From Methylomonas paludis (lineage in GTDB: Bacteria; Pseudomonadota; Gammaproteobacteria; Methylococcales; Methylomonadaceae), in contig NZ_CP073754.1 of assembly GCF_018734325.1 (NCBI RefSeq), positions 1,364,001 to 1,428,000 on the forward strand: a stretch of DNA of 64,000 nucleotides, in the 5' to 3' direction. Below the pieces are notes generated by a model. The model made no database searches and was not told the DNA's origin. It saw only the letters and a list, made by a program, of their open reading frames with translations. Position numbers and translations under genes: made by a program. Shown piece after piece: positions 1 through 8,860 of this stretch (positions are counted from its first letter, which is position 1; each line of letters begins with the position of its first letter).

Positions 1-421
1 CGATACAGAGCCGAGCTGGTCGGCAGATGGTACTTCCATCGTCTATACCTCGGATCAAGGCGGCAAACCCCAGTTGTATCTGGTACCCAGCACCGGCGGC
101 AAATCCACCCGCTTAACCTTTAACGGGGATTACAATGCCAGGGGCCGCTTCTCGTCCGATGGCCGCAGTCTGGTGATGGTGACCGCCAATGGCGGCGATT
201 ACCGCATCGCGGTGATGGATTTGGCTTCACATACCGTTAATGTATTAAGCGATGGCCGCCTGGATGATGCCCCAAGTTTTGCCCCCAACGGCAGCATGGT
301 ACTGTTTTCTGCCAATAAAGGCGGCCGTTCCGTGTTGTCGGTAGTGTCTACCGACGGCGCCATGCAGCAAAAACTGGCCTTTGAAAGCGGCGAAGTCCGC
401 GAACCGGCCTGGGGCCCTTAA
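1..421 (+). CDS. tolB: TolB, C-terminal part (5' end outside window)
   Basis: This is the C-terminal part of the periplasmic beta-propeller protein of the Tol-Pal envelope system. The open frame is already running at base 2 and has no start inside the window. About 139 residues are visible, made of repeated WD40-like TolB blades: three related stretches of the type PSWSADGTSIVYTSD, GRFSSDGRSLVMV and PSFAPNGSMVLFSA. The end AWGP is typical of TolB. TolB binds Pal and TolA and helps outer-membrane invagination during division. The order tolB-pal-cpoB downstream supports the call. The upstream part of the tol operon is not visible. Confidence 0.93.
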   Translation, partial: DTEPSWSADGTSIVYTSDQGGKPQLYLVPSTGGKSTRLTFNGDYNARGRFSSDGRSLVMVTANGGDYRIAVMDLASHTVNVLSDGRLDDAPSFAPNGSMVLFSANKGGRSVLSVVSTDGAMQQKLAFESGEVREPAWGP

Positions 422-429
422 CAAACCTA

Positions 430-805
430 GTGGTAGCTGAAAGAAATCGCAGGCTATAAAAAGTAGGATGTGCTGAACGCAGTGCAGCGCATCAATCGCG
501 CACGATGCGCCACCAGCGTCGGCATAGCCTCTGGCCCTGCCGAAGTAAGCACTAATGGTAGCTGAAAGAAATCGCAGGCTATAAAAAGTAGGATGTGCTG
601 AACGCAGTGAAGCGCATCAATCGCGCACGATGCGCCACCAGCGTCGGCATAGCCTCTGGCCCTGCCGAAGTAAGCACTAATGGTAGCTGAAAGAAATCGC
701 AGGCTATAAAAAGTAGGATGTGCTAAACGCAGTGCAGCGCATCAATCGCGAACACAACAGCAGCTTGGCCGTACAGAGCATGGGTATTTTACAATTCGGC
801 TGATA
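430..805. repeat. Tandem 125-bp repeat, three copies, each with a GTAG-headed REP element
   Basis: The tolB-pal gap (about 420 bases) is filled by a direct repeat with a 125-bp period. Copies start near 431, 556 and 681; the third is incomplete. Each copy holds a REP-like hairpin: GTAG, stem GATGYGC, a loop with GAACGCAGTG, and the complementary stem GCGCATC, at 463-493, 588-618 and 713-743. Copies differ by only a few bases, which suggests recent tandem duplication. No open frame of interest is seen. The repeat separates two genes that are normally cotranscribed, so it may act as an mRNA processing or attenuation element; that is inference. Confidence 0.85.
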
Positions 806-844
806 TAATGGCTTTAACTAATTAATGTGTAATGGAGAATGATC

Positions 845-1393
845 ATGAAATTCAATAAAACCTATCTGGCTTTGGCAATGTCGGCGTTTATTTTGACCGC
901 TTGCGGCTCGTCTGACGAAACCGACAATCTGGCTGATACTTCCCAAGGTACTGATGCTTCTACCAGCGGTTTGTCCGATGGTTCATTGTCCGGCAACCAG
1001 TATGGTTCTTCTTCCGGTCTGGCATCCGGTTTAGGCCCTGAATTCAGTGATCCGAGCAATCCTTTGTCAAAACGGGTGATTTACTTTGAACTGGACAGCA
1101 GCCAAATCAAACAGGAGTTTGTGCCGGTGGTCGCCGCTCATGCCAATTATTTGCAATCGCATCCATCGCAACATGTGATTCTGGCCGGTCATGCCGACGA
1201 AAGAGGCTCCAGCGAATACAATATCGCGCTGGGTGAACAACGGGCCAAATCGGTGGAAAGACTGTTCAGAGCCCAAGGTGTTGGTGCATCACAACTGGAA
1301 ATTGTCAGCTACGGTGAAGAAAAACCCGCCGCTGCCGGCCATGATGAATCGTCATGGAGCTTGAACCGTCGCGTGGAAGTAGGTTATCAATGA
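845..1393 (+). CDS. pal: Peptidoglycan-associated lipoprotein Pal
   Basis: This is the outer-membrane lipoprotein that tethers the outer membrane to peptidoglycan in the Tol-Pal complex (182 residues). The signal peptide ends in a lipobox, LTAC. A Ser/Gly-rich linker follows, then an OmpA-type peptidoglycan-binding domain (VIYFELDSSQI, GHADERGSSEYN, LNRRVEV). An in-frame ATG lies six bases upstream at 839, but GGAG at 834-837 is one base from it and seven bases from the ATG at 845, so 845 is the better start. The stop codon overlaps the cpoB start (ATGA), indicating translational coupling. Confidence 0.96.
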   Translation: MKFNKTYLALAMSAFILTACGSSDETDNLADTSQGTDASTSGLSDGSLSGNQYGSSSGLASGLGPEFSDPSNPLSKRVIYFELDSSQIKQEFVPVVAAHANYLQSHPSQHVILAGHADERGSSEYNIALGEQRAKSVERLFRAQGVGASQLEIVSYGEEKPAAAGHDESSWSLNRRVEVGYQ

Positions 1394-2226
1394 GGCAGTC
1401 GGCATTAGTAGCCCTGAGCGCAGTTGCGCTGATTTTCGGGACTACTGCCGCCACTGCGGCAGATGATGGTGCAGGGGTTCAGCAACCGGTACGCACACTG
1501 ACTGATAGCGGTGTTTACGATATTTTGAGCCGTATCGAGCAATTGCAGAATGAAGTTCAGCAATTGCGCGGTGTGGTGGAAGAACAGTCGCAAACCATCG
1601 CCGATTTACAGCGCAAGCAGGCTAATATGTACACCGATCTGGACAGTAGAGTTCAGGGCTTGACCCCGGCCGCTGCGTCAGCCAGTGGCGCTGCGGCAGC
1701 GGCTGTACCCGGTGCGGTACTGCCCGGTACGCCGGCAGCGCCTGCAGTTACCGCACCGGCAACACCCGCCTTTCCGGTGGCTGCACCTGCAACTGCCGGT
1801 ATTGTCGCGCCGCCTGCAACTACGCCGGCAGCGTCGGCACCGGTCAGTGCCGCCAATGAAAGAGATCGTTATCAGTTGGCTTATGAGACTTTGCGTAGTG
1901 GCCGTAACGAACAGGCCGTTAAGCAGTTTGAAGCGCTGCTGGTGGATTATCCGCGCGGTGAATACGCCGATAATGCCCAATACTGGCTGGGCGAAGCCTA
2001 TAAGGTTAATCGGGAGACCGATAAGGCCAGAGCCGCATTTACCAAAGTGCTGACCCAGTATCCCAATAGCTATAAGGCGCCGGATGCTTTGCTGAAGCTG
2101 GGCTATATCGAGTTTGAACTGCAAAACATGGTCAAGGCCAGAGAAATTTTTAATCGGGTGATCAGCACCTATCCCGGCACCCCGGCTGAACATCTGGCTA
2201 GCAAAAAACTGGCGCAGATTCCCTGA
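1390..2226 (+). CDS. cpoB: Cell division coordinator CpoB (YbgF)
   Basis: This is a periplasmic TPR protein that links Tol-Pal activity with peptidoglycan synthesis at the septum (278 residues). The start is the ATG overlapping the pal stop; it gives a clear signal peptide ending near TTAATAAD. A short coiled-coil follows (EQLQNEVQQLRGVVEEQS), then an Ala/Pro/Val-rich low-complexity linker of about 70 residues, and three TPR-type repeats at the C terminus (YQLAYETLRSGRNEQA, ADNAQYWLGEAYKV, APDALLKLGYIEFEL). This is the usual CpoB layout. An earlier in-frame start at 1354 lies inside pal and would spoil the signal peptide. Confidence 0.94.
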   Translation: MRQSALVALSAVALIFGTTAATAADDGAGVQQPVRTLTDSGVYDILSRIEQLQNEVQQLRGVVEEQSQTIADLQRKQANMYTDLDSRVQGLTPAAASASGAAAAAVPGAVLPGTPAAPAVTAPATPAFPVAAPATAGIVAPPATTPAASAPVSAANERDRYQLAYETLRSGRNEQAVKQFEALLVDYPRGEYADNAQYWLGEAYKVNRETDKARAAFTKVLTQYPNSYKAPDALLKLGYIEFELQNMVKAREIFNRVISTYPGTPAEHLASKKLAQIP

Positions 2227-2292
2227 TAGCCGGATAATTGCCGCGATTGGATTTTACTCATCGAGGCTGGTAGTCGGCCAATCTGATACCAC

Positions 2293-2323
2293 GTAGGATG
2301 CGCTGAACGCAGTGATGCGCATC
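2293..2323 (+). repeat. GTAG-headed REP element (GATGCGC stem class)
   Basis: A single REP element lies in the cpoB-queE gap. GTAG is followed by stem GATGCGC, a loop with GAACGCAGTG, and the stem complement GCGCATC. It has the same trailing sequence (AATCGCGCACGAT) as the three copies upstream of pal. The rest of the 180-base gap shows nothing I can name. Confidence 0.8.
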
Positions 2324-2407
2324 AATCGCGCACGATACGCTGCCGGAGTTGGCGCACTACCGGGCCGAGCGCTTGTTTAGCCGGTCATCGACATTTTGCG
2401 CAGAGTT

Positions 2408-3052
2408 ATGGAACATTCCTTACGAATTACTGAAATCTTTTATTCGCTGCAAGGCGAAAGTAACACAGTGGGCCTGCCTACCGTGTTTATCCGCCTGACC
2501 GGCTGTCCATTGCGCTGCGTTTATTGCGATACCGCCTATGCTTTTACCGGTGGTGAACGCCGTTCGGTGGCGGATATTATTGCCGAAGTGCAAACCTACC
2601 GTACCCGTCATGTCTGTGTCACCGGCGGCGAACCGCTGGCTCAGCCCGCTTGTCTGGTTTTGCTCAGCGCTTTGGCTGAGCTGGGCTATCAGGTGTCGCT
2701 GGAAACCAGTGGCGCTCTGGATGTGGCCGGTGTTGACCCGCGCGTGGCCAAGGTCATGGATTTAAAAACCCCTGGTTCCGGCGAATTGGCCCGCAACCGT
2801 TATGAAAATCTGGCTTTACTGACGGCTCAGGATCAACTGAAGTTTGTGATTGCCGATGTCGCCGATTATGAATGGTCCAAGCAGATGCTGCTGGATCACC
2901 AGTTGCCGGAACGCTGCCAGATTCTGTTTTCACCGGTGATGGATGTAATGTCTGCCACCGAATTAGCCGAACGCATTCTGGCCGATCAATTGCCGGTGCG
3001 CTTTCAGATTCAACTTCATAAATATCTGTGGAATGATGCAAGAGGAAAATAA
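2408..3052 (+). CDS. queE: 7-carboxy-7-deazaguanine synthase QueE
   Basis: This radical SAM enzyme converts 6-carboxy-tetrahydropterin to 7-carboxy-7-deazaguanine in queuosine biosynthesis (214 residues). The [4Fe-4S] motif is CPLRCVYC, i.e. Cys33-x3-Cys37-x2-Cys40. The N-terminal [12 protein letters not shown] and the VTGGEPLAQ segment are family hallmarks. The ATG at 2408 is preferred over a TTG 12 bases earlier. It overlaps queC by 20 bases and queD lies at 16.1 kb, so three steps of the pathway are in this window. Confidence 0.95.
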   Translation: MEHSLRITEIFYSLQGESNTVGLPTVFIRLTGCPLRCVYCDTAYAFTGGERRSVADIIAEVQTYRTRHVCVTGGEPLAQPACLVLLSALAELGYQVSLETSGALDVAGVDPRVAKVMDLKTPGSGELARNRYENLALLTAQDQLKFVIADVADYEWSKQMLLDHQLPERCQILFSPVMDVMSATELAERILADQLPVRFQIQLHKYLWNDARGK

Positions 3053-3734
3053 GTCCCATCAGCCAGCCGCCATTGTCCTGCTGTCCGGTGGCCTGGATTC
3101 CATAACCGTACTGGCATTGGCTCGCCGGCAAGGCTATGCCTGTTATGCCCTGAGTTTTGATTACGGCCAGCGCCATAACGCCGAACTGGCCGCCGCCCAG
3201 GCCATTGCTGAACAGTATGGGGTGATCGAACACAAAGTTTTGCAATTGGGCCTGAACAGTTTTGGCGGCTCGGCACTGACCGATGCCAATATCGCCGTGC
3301 CCACCGTGGCGCAGACCGGTATTCCGGTGACTTATGTGCCGGCCCGCAACACCATCTTTCTGGCCTGCGCTCTGGGCTGGGCGGAAGTTGTGCAGGCCAG
3401 GGATGTGTTTATCGGCGTCAATGCGGTGGATTTTTCCGGCTATCCGGATTGCCGCCCGGAGTTTATCCAGGCTTTTCAGGATATGGCCAATCTGGCCACC
3501 AAAGCCGGGGTGGAAGGCCGGAAAATTCAGATACACACGCCGTTAATCTCACTAAGCAAAGCCGAAATCATCCGCCAGGGCCTGGCCCTGGGTGTGGATT
3601 ATGCGCTGACAGTGTCCTGCTATTCGGCTGATCCGCAGGGTTGGGCTTGTGGCAAGTGTGACGCCTGCCGGTTAAGGGCAGAAGGTTTCCGGCAATTGGG
3701 CGTGGCTGATCCGACTAGGTATGTGGCTGCTTGA
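3033..3734 (+). CDS. queC: 7-cyano-7-deazaguanine synthase QueC
   Basis: This ATP-dependent enzyme converts 7-carboxy-7-deazaguanine to preQ0 (233 residues, normal length). The PP-loop SGGLDS is at residues 18-23. The zinc site near the C terminus is [19 protein letters not shown]. The start codon lies inside the end of queE (20-base overlap), so the two are translationally coupled. Tandem ATGs at 3033 and 3036 leave the exact start uncertain by one codon. Confidence 0.95.
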   Translation: MMQEENKSHQPAAIVLLSGGLDSITVLALARRQGYACYALSFDYGQRHNAELAAAQAIAEQYGVIEHKVLQLGLNSFGGSALTDANIAVPTVAQTGIPVTYVPARNTIFLACALGWAEVVQARDVFIGVNAVDFSGYPDCRPEFIQAFQDMANLATKAGVEGRKIQIHTPLISLSKAEIIRQGLALGVDYALTVSCYSADPQGWACGKCDACRLRAEGFRQLGVADPTRYVAA

Positions 3735-3766
3735 GCGGGTTTTAGCCGTTAATGCTGTGATGGGCC

Positions 3767-4048
3767 TTACAAATCTATTTTTGCCGGCTCATGGGTTTTA
3801 AGCCTATCATGTAACGCTAAATTCATACGTGTTTGCCAACCCTTGCCGGTTGCCTTAAATGCCGCGACAACATCGGCATCATATCGAACTGTCAAAGCTA
3901 ATTTTGGGCGGCTGGTGACTGGCCGGCCACGGCGGATTAAATGTTTACCAACAAATTCATCGGCCTGTTCCAAAAAATCGGCCGTCAATTCAGGCGCGTC
4001 ATCAGAGTCAAGCCAGGTATTTTGCATGGCGGGTTTGTTCTTGTTCAT
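3767..4048 (-). CDS. BrnA-like antitoxin, orphan
   Basis: A 93-residue protein with features of the BrnA antitoxin family: an N-terminal WLDSDDAPELT motif, the RRGRP segment, and a ribbon-helix-helix-like end (VRYDADVVAAFKATGKGWQTRMNLAL). BrnA normally neutralises the ribonuclease BrnT, encoded just upstream. Here the upstream side is occupied by a REP array, and no BrnT-like frame is seen on either side. The frame can be extended upstream to 4138, but that extension is translated REP sequence; ATG 4048 begins MNKNKPAMQNTWLDSDD and has a purine-rich stretch before it. It may be a residue of a decayed toxin-antitoxin pair or a trans-acting antitoxin. Confidence 0.75.
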   Translation of the reverse strand: MNKNKPAMQNTWLDSDDAPELTADFLEQADEFVGKHLIRRGRPVTSRPKLALTVRYDADVVAAFKATGKGWQTRMNLALHDRLKTHEPAKIDL

Positions 4049-4063
4049 TTGCTTTCTTTCGCG

Positions 4064-5016
4064 CCAATCCCGTAGCCTGGATGCAGCGCAGCGGAATCCG
4101 GGAATCGAAGCTAACTTACTCTTCGCGGCTAAAACCAAGCATTAAAGCAGACATAGTTTTACCCTAAGCAATCCAAAACCTGTCTTGCCGCCAATCCCGT
4201 AGCCTGGATGCAGCGCAGCGGAATCCGGGAATCGAAGCCAATCCACTTTCCACAGCCTAAACCAATCATTAAGGCATCGTTGTTATCCAAGCCCCATTAA
4301 TTTTAAAACCCAAAATCACGCCGGTTTAAAGTCAATATCCGCACCGACAGGCGAGACACCCTCATTCTTGCCAATCCCGTAGCCTGGATGCAGCGCAGCG
4401 GAATCCGGGAATCGAAGCTAACTTACTCTTCGTGGCTAAAACCAAGCATTAAAGCCGACATAGTTTCACCCTAAGCAATCCAAAACCTGTCTTGCCGCCA
4501 ATCCCGTAGCCTAGATGCAGCGCAGCGGAATCCGGGAATCGAAGCCAATCCGCTTTCCACAGCCTAAACCAATCATTAAGGCATCGTTGTTATCCAAGCC
4601 CCATTAATTTTAAAACCCAAAGTCACGCCGGTTTAATGTCAATATCCGCACCGACAGGCGAGACACCCTCATTCGCGCCAATCCCGTAGCCTGGATGCAG
4701 CGCAGCGGAATCCGGGAATCGCAGCCAATCCGCTTTCCACAGCCTAAACCAATCATTAAGGCATCGTTGTTATCCAAGCCCCATTAATTTTAAAACCCAA
4801 AATCACGCCAGTTTAAAGTCAATATCCGCACCGACAGGCGAGACACCCTCATTCGCGCCAATCCCGTAGCCTGGATGCAGCGCAGCGGAATCCGGGAATC
4901 GAAGCCAATCCACTTTCCACAGCCTAAACCAATCATTAAGGCATCGTTTTTATCTAAGCCCCATTAATTTTAAAACCCAAAATCACGCCGGTTTAAAGTC
5001 AATATCCGCACCGGCC
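4064..5016. repeat. Higher-order tandem array of REP elements (A-B-A-B-B-B)
   Basis: Six GTAG-headed REP elements (GTAGCCTGGAT, loop GCAGCGCAGCGG, AATCCGGG) start at 4072, 4199, 4379, 4506, 4686 and 4866. The spacings are 127, 180, 127, 180 and 180 bases. Two kinds of spacer therefore alternate: a short one (GCTAACTTACTCTTCG type) and a long one with TAAGGCATCGTTGTTATCC and ACCGACAGGCGAGACACC. Copies are nearly identical, pointing to recent unequal recombination. No convincing gene lies inside. It is not CRISPR: the repeated part is the whole unit and spacers are not unique. Confidence 0.88.
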
Positions 5017-5327
5017 AAGGAAATATTTTCTTTGAATTTACATCTGCTTATGGCAGATTGGTACGTTAGCGCACATTTTATTGTCGGCTTATCTTGCCGA
5101 TATCTGTTCAGCAAGCGCTAATCTGATAAATTGAAACATCGGCTCAGAAATGAGATTATAGTTATTTGCTAACTTCAGCATTGACCTGCCCAATAATAGA
5201 TTTTCCCCAACGGGTTTTACCGGTCTTGAACCTCCTGGGATGAGATACTATGCAATGAGCTGTGCTAAAGCTCGGAAATGTACCTCAAACTGGTTTCCGT
5301 AAGGGGTTTTACTCTTAACTAACCATC
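5017..5327. other. Intergenic region upstream of the hybrid kinase
   Basis: About 310 bases between the REP array and the sensor kinase gene. I see no open frame of interest, no clear rho-independent terminator and no recognised riboswitch. The promoter of the kinase gene should lie here, but no strong -35/-10 pair stands out. Confidence 0.5.
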
Positions 5328-8300
5328 ATGAATGAGAATAAAACAATGAAATCCGCAGATGCGGTCGAATCTGATTCGACGTTGAAAATCGGTGGATTGA
5401 ATGCTGCCAATCAACCGAATCAGGTGTGGCGAGTGCTGATCGTGGATGGTAGTGCCGCAGATCGTGCCGAACTGAAACAAATGCTGCTGTGCGGATCAAA
5501 CCGGCTTTACCAGTTGAACGAAGTCGAAACCGGGGCGGCCTGTCTGCAAATCTGTCTGGAAAGCAATGATAATCGGCCTGATTGCGTGATTCTGGATGAC
5601 CACTTGTCCGATTACACTGCCGAGGAAATTTTGTTTGCGCTGGGTGGTGCGGATGCTCCCTGCTGCCCGATATTAGTCTTGACCGAAAGCTCAAGACAGA
5701 TAAATAGCAGCACCATATTGAAACAGGGCGCACAGGACTTTATTCACAAGAACTGGCTTAATCCAGAGAGTCTGGCTCGGGCCGTGGAAAATACCATCGA
5801 GCGGTTTTGGCTTAACCAGGAACTCAAATCCAGCCATAGGCGGTTTAAGGCTTATTTGGAAAACAGTGCCTTGATTGCCTGGATGAAAGATGAACATGGC
5901 CGCTTTAACTACTTGAGCCAAAATTTCGAAATACGTTTCAATGCTCGTCTTGAAGACTGGAAAGGTAAAACCGATTACGATTTTTGGCCGGAAGATATGG
6001 CCGATAAATTCCGCCAAAACGATTTAGAGGTGCTCAATACTGCCCAGCCTCTGGAGTTGGTGGAACAAGCATTGAATACGGACGGCAGCATTAGTTGGTG
6101 GCTGGTTTCCAAATTTCCTTTTAAGGGACCAACAGGCAGTATGTTCGTCGGCGGTATGGCGGTGGATATCACTGAGCGCAAGCAGGCCGAGTTAGCGCTG
6201 GCAGAGAGTGAAGAGTTTAATCGCAGTGTGCTGGAAAATAGTGCGGATTGTATAAAAGTGATCGATCGGGCCGGAAATGTCATCCTGATGAACAGGCAAG
6301 GGCAATCCGCGATGGAGGTCGATGATCCAGCACACATTTTAGGCAAACCCTGGGTCGGTTTATGGCCTGAGTCTAGCCAGACGCTGGTTGAAAATGCCCT
6401 GGAAACCGCGCGCCTGAGAGGCAAAGCTCAATTCCAGGGTTTTCGCCCCACCGCCAAAAACACCCCCAAGTGGTGGGATGTGGTGGTGACGGTGGTATTG
6501 GATTCTGCTGGTCTGCCCAAGCGCTTTATTTCAATTTCCAGGGATATCACCGAGCGCAAGCAGGCAGAGGATAGGCTGCGTTTGGCCGCCGAGGCTGATG
6601 CCTTTTTTATTGCGTTGTCTGATGCCCTGCGTTCACTTTCAGATCCTGAATTGATCCAGGCCAAAGCCACTCGGTTGCTGGGTGAATTCTTGCGGGCCGA
6701 CCGGGTACATTATGCGGAAGTCATTGAAAACGGAGCGACCGGCCTGGTCAGCGTGGATTATTGCGCTAGAGTGGAATGCTGTCCCGGCACGGATCACTGC
6801 GCCAGTGCGGATTACTGTACTAGCAGGGATTGTTGCCCCGGTTTGTCCAGTGTGGTGGGACGCCACCATTTAGACGATTACGGGCCGGTAGCGATGGCGG
6901 AAATTCGGGCTGGCCGCACGTTGGTGATTGCCAACGTCGTCGAAGATAAGCGCCTGACTGCCGAAGAAAAAATTCTGACAGCCAAACTCGGTATTGGCGC
7001 TTATGTGCTGGTGCCGCTGGTGAAAAGTTTTCAGCTGGTTGCCTTACTTGCGGTACATCAGATCCAGCCGCGTAACTGGACTAATGCCGAGATCGATCAA
7101 ATACAAGAAACGGCTAATCGCACCTGGGAAGCGGTTGAGCGTGGCCTGATTCTGAATAAATTGCGCGCCAGCGAGACCCGACTGGCGGCGATTGTGCAGC
7201 AGGCCACTGCCGGTTTGGTGGAAACCGATTTATCAGGGCGGATTATTCTGGTAAATGACCACTTCTGCGAGATTGTGGGCCGTCCCCGTAAGGAATTGAT
7301 GAGCTTGCGTTGGCAGGACATCGCTTATCAGGATGATATAGCGGTATCCGTGGCACTGTTTCAGCAATGTGTCTCTGAAGGCAGCGATTTTACTCTCGAG
7401 ACCCGTTACCTGCGTCCGAATGGCGACATCGTCTGGGTAAGTAATAAGGTGTCCTTGCTGCGTGGCACCAACGGCCAGATCATTAGCGCCTTGGCGGTGT
7501 CGTTCGACATTAGTGAACGTAAGCGCAACGATATGCTATTGAGTGAACAAGCCAAATTATTGAATGAAAACGACAAGCGCAAGGACGAGTTTCTGGCCAT
7601 GCTGGCCCATGAGCTGCGTAATCCCTTGGCGCCGATCCGCAATGCCGTGGAAATTCTGAAAATAGCAGAGGCTGCCCCCGCCAGAGTCAATTGGTGTACT
7701 GATATCATCGAACGCCAGGTCAATCATTTGATTGGACTGGTTGATGACTTATTGGATGTCTCGCGTATTAATCGCGGTTTGATTGTGCTGAAAAAAGAAA
7801 TCCTGGAAATCCAGGACATTATTAAGCCGGCCTTGGAAACCAATCAACCGCTGCTCGACAAGCGCAGACAAAAATTCAGCATGACGCTGCCGGCAAAACC
7901 GGTGTGGATAGCAGGCGACCGGATTCGGCTGGCGCAAATCTTAATGAATTTAATCAACAACGCCGCCAAGTATACCCAGGAACAAGGCGAAATCAGGCTT
8001 AGCGTCGAGACCTCCGACCACAAGGTCTTGATACGGGTAAGCGACAATGGCTTTGGCATTGATCAAGCCGCTATTCCCTATGTGTTCAATCTGTTTTATC
8101 AGGTTGAGCATAATCTTGATCATTCCCAGGGCGGATTAGGCATAGGCTTGTCTCTGGTGCGGCGGCTGGTTGAAATGCATGATGGTGATATCCAGGCTTT
8201 CAGCGCCGGTAAGGATCAAGGCAGCGAATTTGTCATCAGTCTGCCTCGGGTTATTCCCAACGCAACTACCGCAACGGTATTAACTGCGCCGCTTGCTGCA

Positions 8301-8675
8301 TCAAGCCGGAAACTCGGTATTTTAGTGGTCGACGACAATCACGATATCGCCGAAACCCTGGCGGCACTGTTAGAGATAGATGGCTATCAGGTGTGGATAG
8401 CAAATGATGGCCCCAGCGCAATAGCGCTTGCCCAAACCGAGCTGCCGGATGTCATTCTGCTGGATATCGGCTTGCCGGGAATGAGCGGTTATGAAGTGGC
8501 GCAAACGCTACGCCAAAACAGTCGATTGGCGGTTACCCTGCTGATTGCCATGTCGGGCTATGGTCAGTTTGATGATAAGGAAAAATCGCGTGTTGCCGGA
8601 ATCAATGCCCATCTGGTCAAGCCGGTTGATTATGAAATCATCCGCAAAATGCTGCTTAATTATCATGCCGGCTAA
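5328..8675 (+). CDS. Hybrid sensor histidine kinase, REC-PAS-PAS-GAF-PAS-HisKA-HATPase-REC
   Basis: A soluble multidomain kinase of 1115 residues. Residues 35-155 form a receiver with Asp90 and Lys141 but a weakened acidic pocket (VDG). PAS domains cover about 165-285 and 290-415. A GAF domain spans about 420-605, and a third PAS about 615-735. HisKA carries phospho-acceptor His761 (AHELRNPL). HATPase shows the N box (MNLINNAAK), DNGFGI and GGLGIGL. The C-terminal receiver has Asp1046 and Lys1098. No transmembrane segment is seen. The oddity is a Cys-rich insert in the GAF domain: seven cysteines between residues 479 and 503, built from two copies of a C-x3-[DE]-CCPG unit. The ligand is unknown; metal, Fe-S or redox sensing is possible. 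No cognate response regulator is adjacent. Confidence 0.92.
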   Translation: MNENKTMKSADAVESDSTLKIGGLNAANQPNQVWRVLIVDGSAADRAELKQMLLCGSNRLYQLNEVETGAACLQICLESNDNRPDCVILDDHLSDYTAEEILFALGGADAPCCPILVLTESSRQINSSTILKQGAQDFIHKNWLNPESLARAVENTIERFWLNQELKSSHRRFKAYLENSALIAWMKDEHGRFNYLSQNFEIRFNARLEDWKGKTDYDFWPEDMADKFRQNDLEVLNTAQPLELVEQALNTDGSISWWLVSKFPFKGPTGSMFVGGMAVDITERKQAELALAESEEFNRSVLENSADCIKVIDRAGNVILMNRQGQSAMEVDDPAHILGKPWVGLWPESSQTLVENALETARLRGKAQFQGFRPTAKNTPKWWDVVVTVVLDSAGLPKRFISISRDITERKQAEDRLRLAAEADAFFIALSDALRSLSDPELIQAKATRLLGEFLRADRVHYAEVIENGATGLVSVDYCARVECCPGTDHCASADYCTSRDCCPGLSSVVGRHHLDDYGPVAMAEIRAGRTLVIANVVEDKRLTAEEKILTAKLGIGAYVLVPLVKSFQLVALLAVHQIQPRNWTNAEIDQIQETANRTWEAVERGLILNKLRASETRLAAIVQQATAGLVETDLSGRIILVNDHFCEIVGRPRKELMSLRWQDIAYQDDIAVSVALFQQCVSEGSDFTLETRYLRPNGDIVWVSNKVSLLRGTNGQIISALAVSFDISERKRNDMLLSEQAKLLNENDKRKDEFLAMLAHELRNPLAPIRNAVEILKIAEAAPARVNWCTDIIERQVNHLIGLVDDLLDVSRINRGLIVLKKEILEIQDIIKPALETNQPLLDKRRQKFSMTLPAKPVWIAGDRIRLAQILMNLINNAAKYTQEQGEIRLSVETSDHKVLIRVSDNGFGIDQAAIPYVFNLFYQVEHNLDHSQGGLGIGLSLVRRLVEMHDGDIQAFSAGKDQGSEFVISLPRVIPNATTATVLTAPLAASSRKLGILVVDDNHDIAETLAALLEIDGYQVWIANDGPSAIALAQTELPDVILLDIGLPGMSGYEVAQTLRQNSRLAVTLLIAMSGYGQFDDKEKSRVAGINAHLVKPVDYEIIRKMLLNYHAG

Positions 8676-8701
8676 GGCCAATTAACTGATTTGCCAAGCA
8701 A

Positions 8702-8732
8702 GTAGCCTGGATGCAGCGCAGCGGAATCCGGG
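8702..8732 (+). repeat. Solo REP element (GTAGCCTGGAT class)
   Basis: A single copy of the REP class found in the 4-5 kb array lies just after the kinase stop. Its trailing sequence resembles the short spacer of that array. It could act as a transcription or mRNA-end element between the kinase gene and the Nramp-like gene. Confidence 0.8.
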
Positions 8733-8860
8733 AATCGCAGCTAATTTACTCTCCGCAGCTTAAACCAAGCATTAAGGCGACCCTAATTCCCCCAAGGCAC
8801 TGCCCCCCTCTGGCAGTATAATAAGCTCAATCTGCCTGTCATACTGCCGAACCAAATCTT

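Noticed and set aside
2227-2407. preQ1 riboswitch before queE
   Set aside because: I looked for the short preQ1 aptamer pattern; only a REP element and unstructured sequence are seen.
2754-3536. 260-residue minus-strand frame
   Set aside because: It lies opposite queE and queC, which have full family motifs; composition shows it is an antisense shadow.
4064-5016. Possible CRISPR array
   Set aside because: Period 127/180 is too long, spacers are repeated not unique, and no cas gene is present. REP tandem array fits better.
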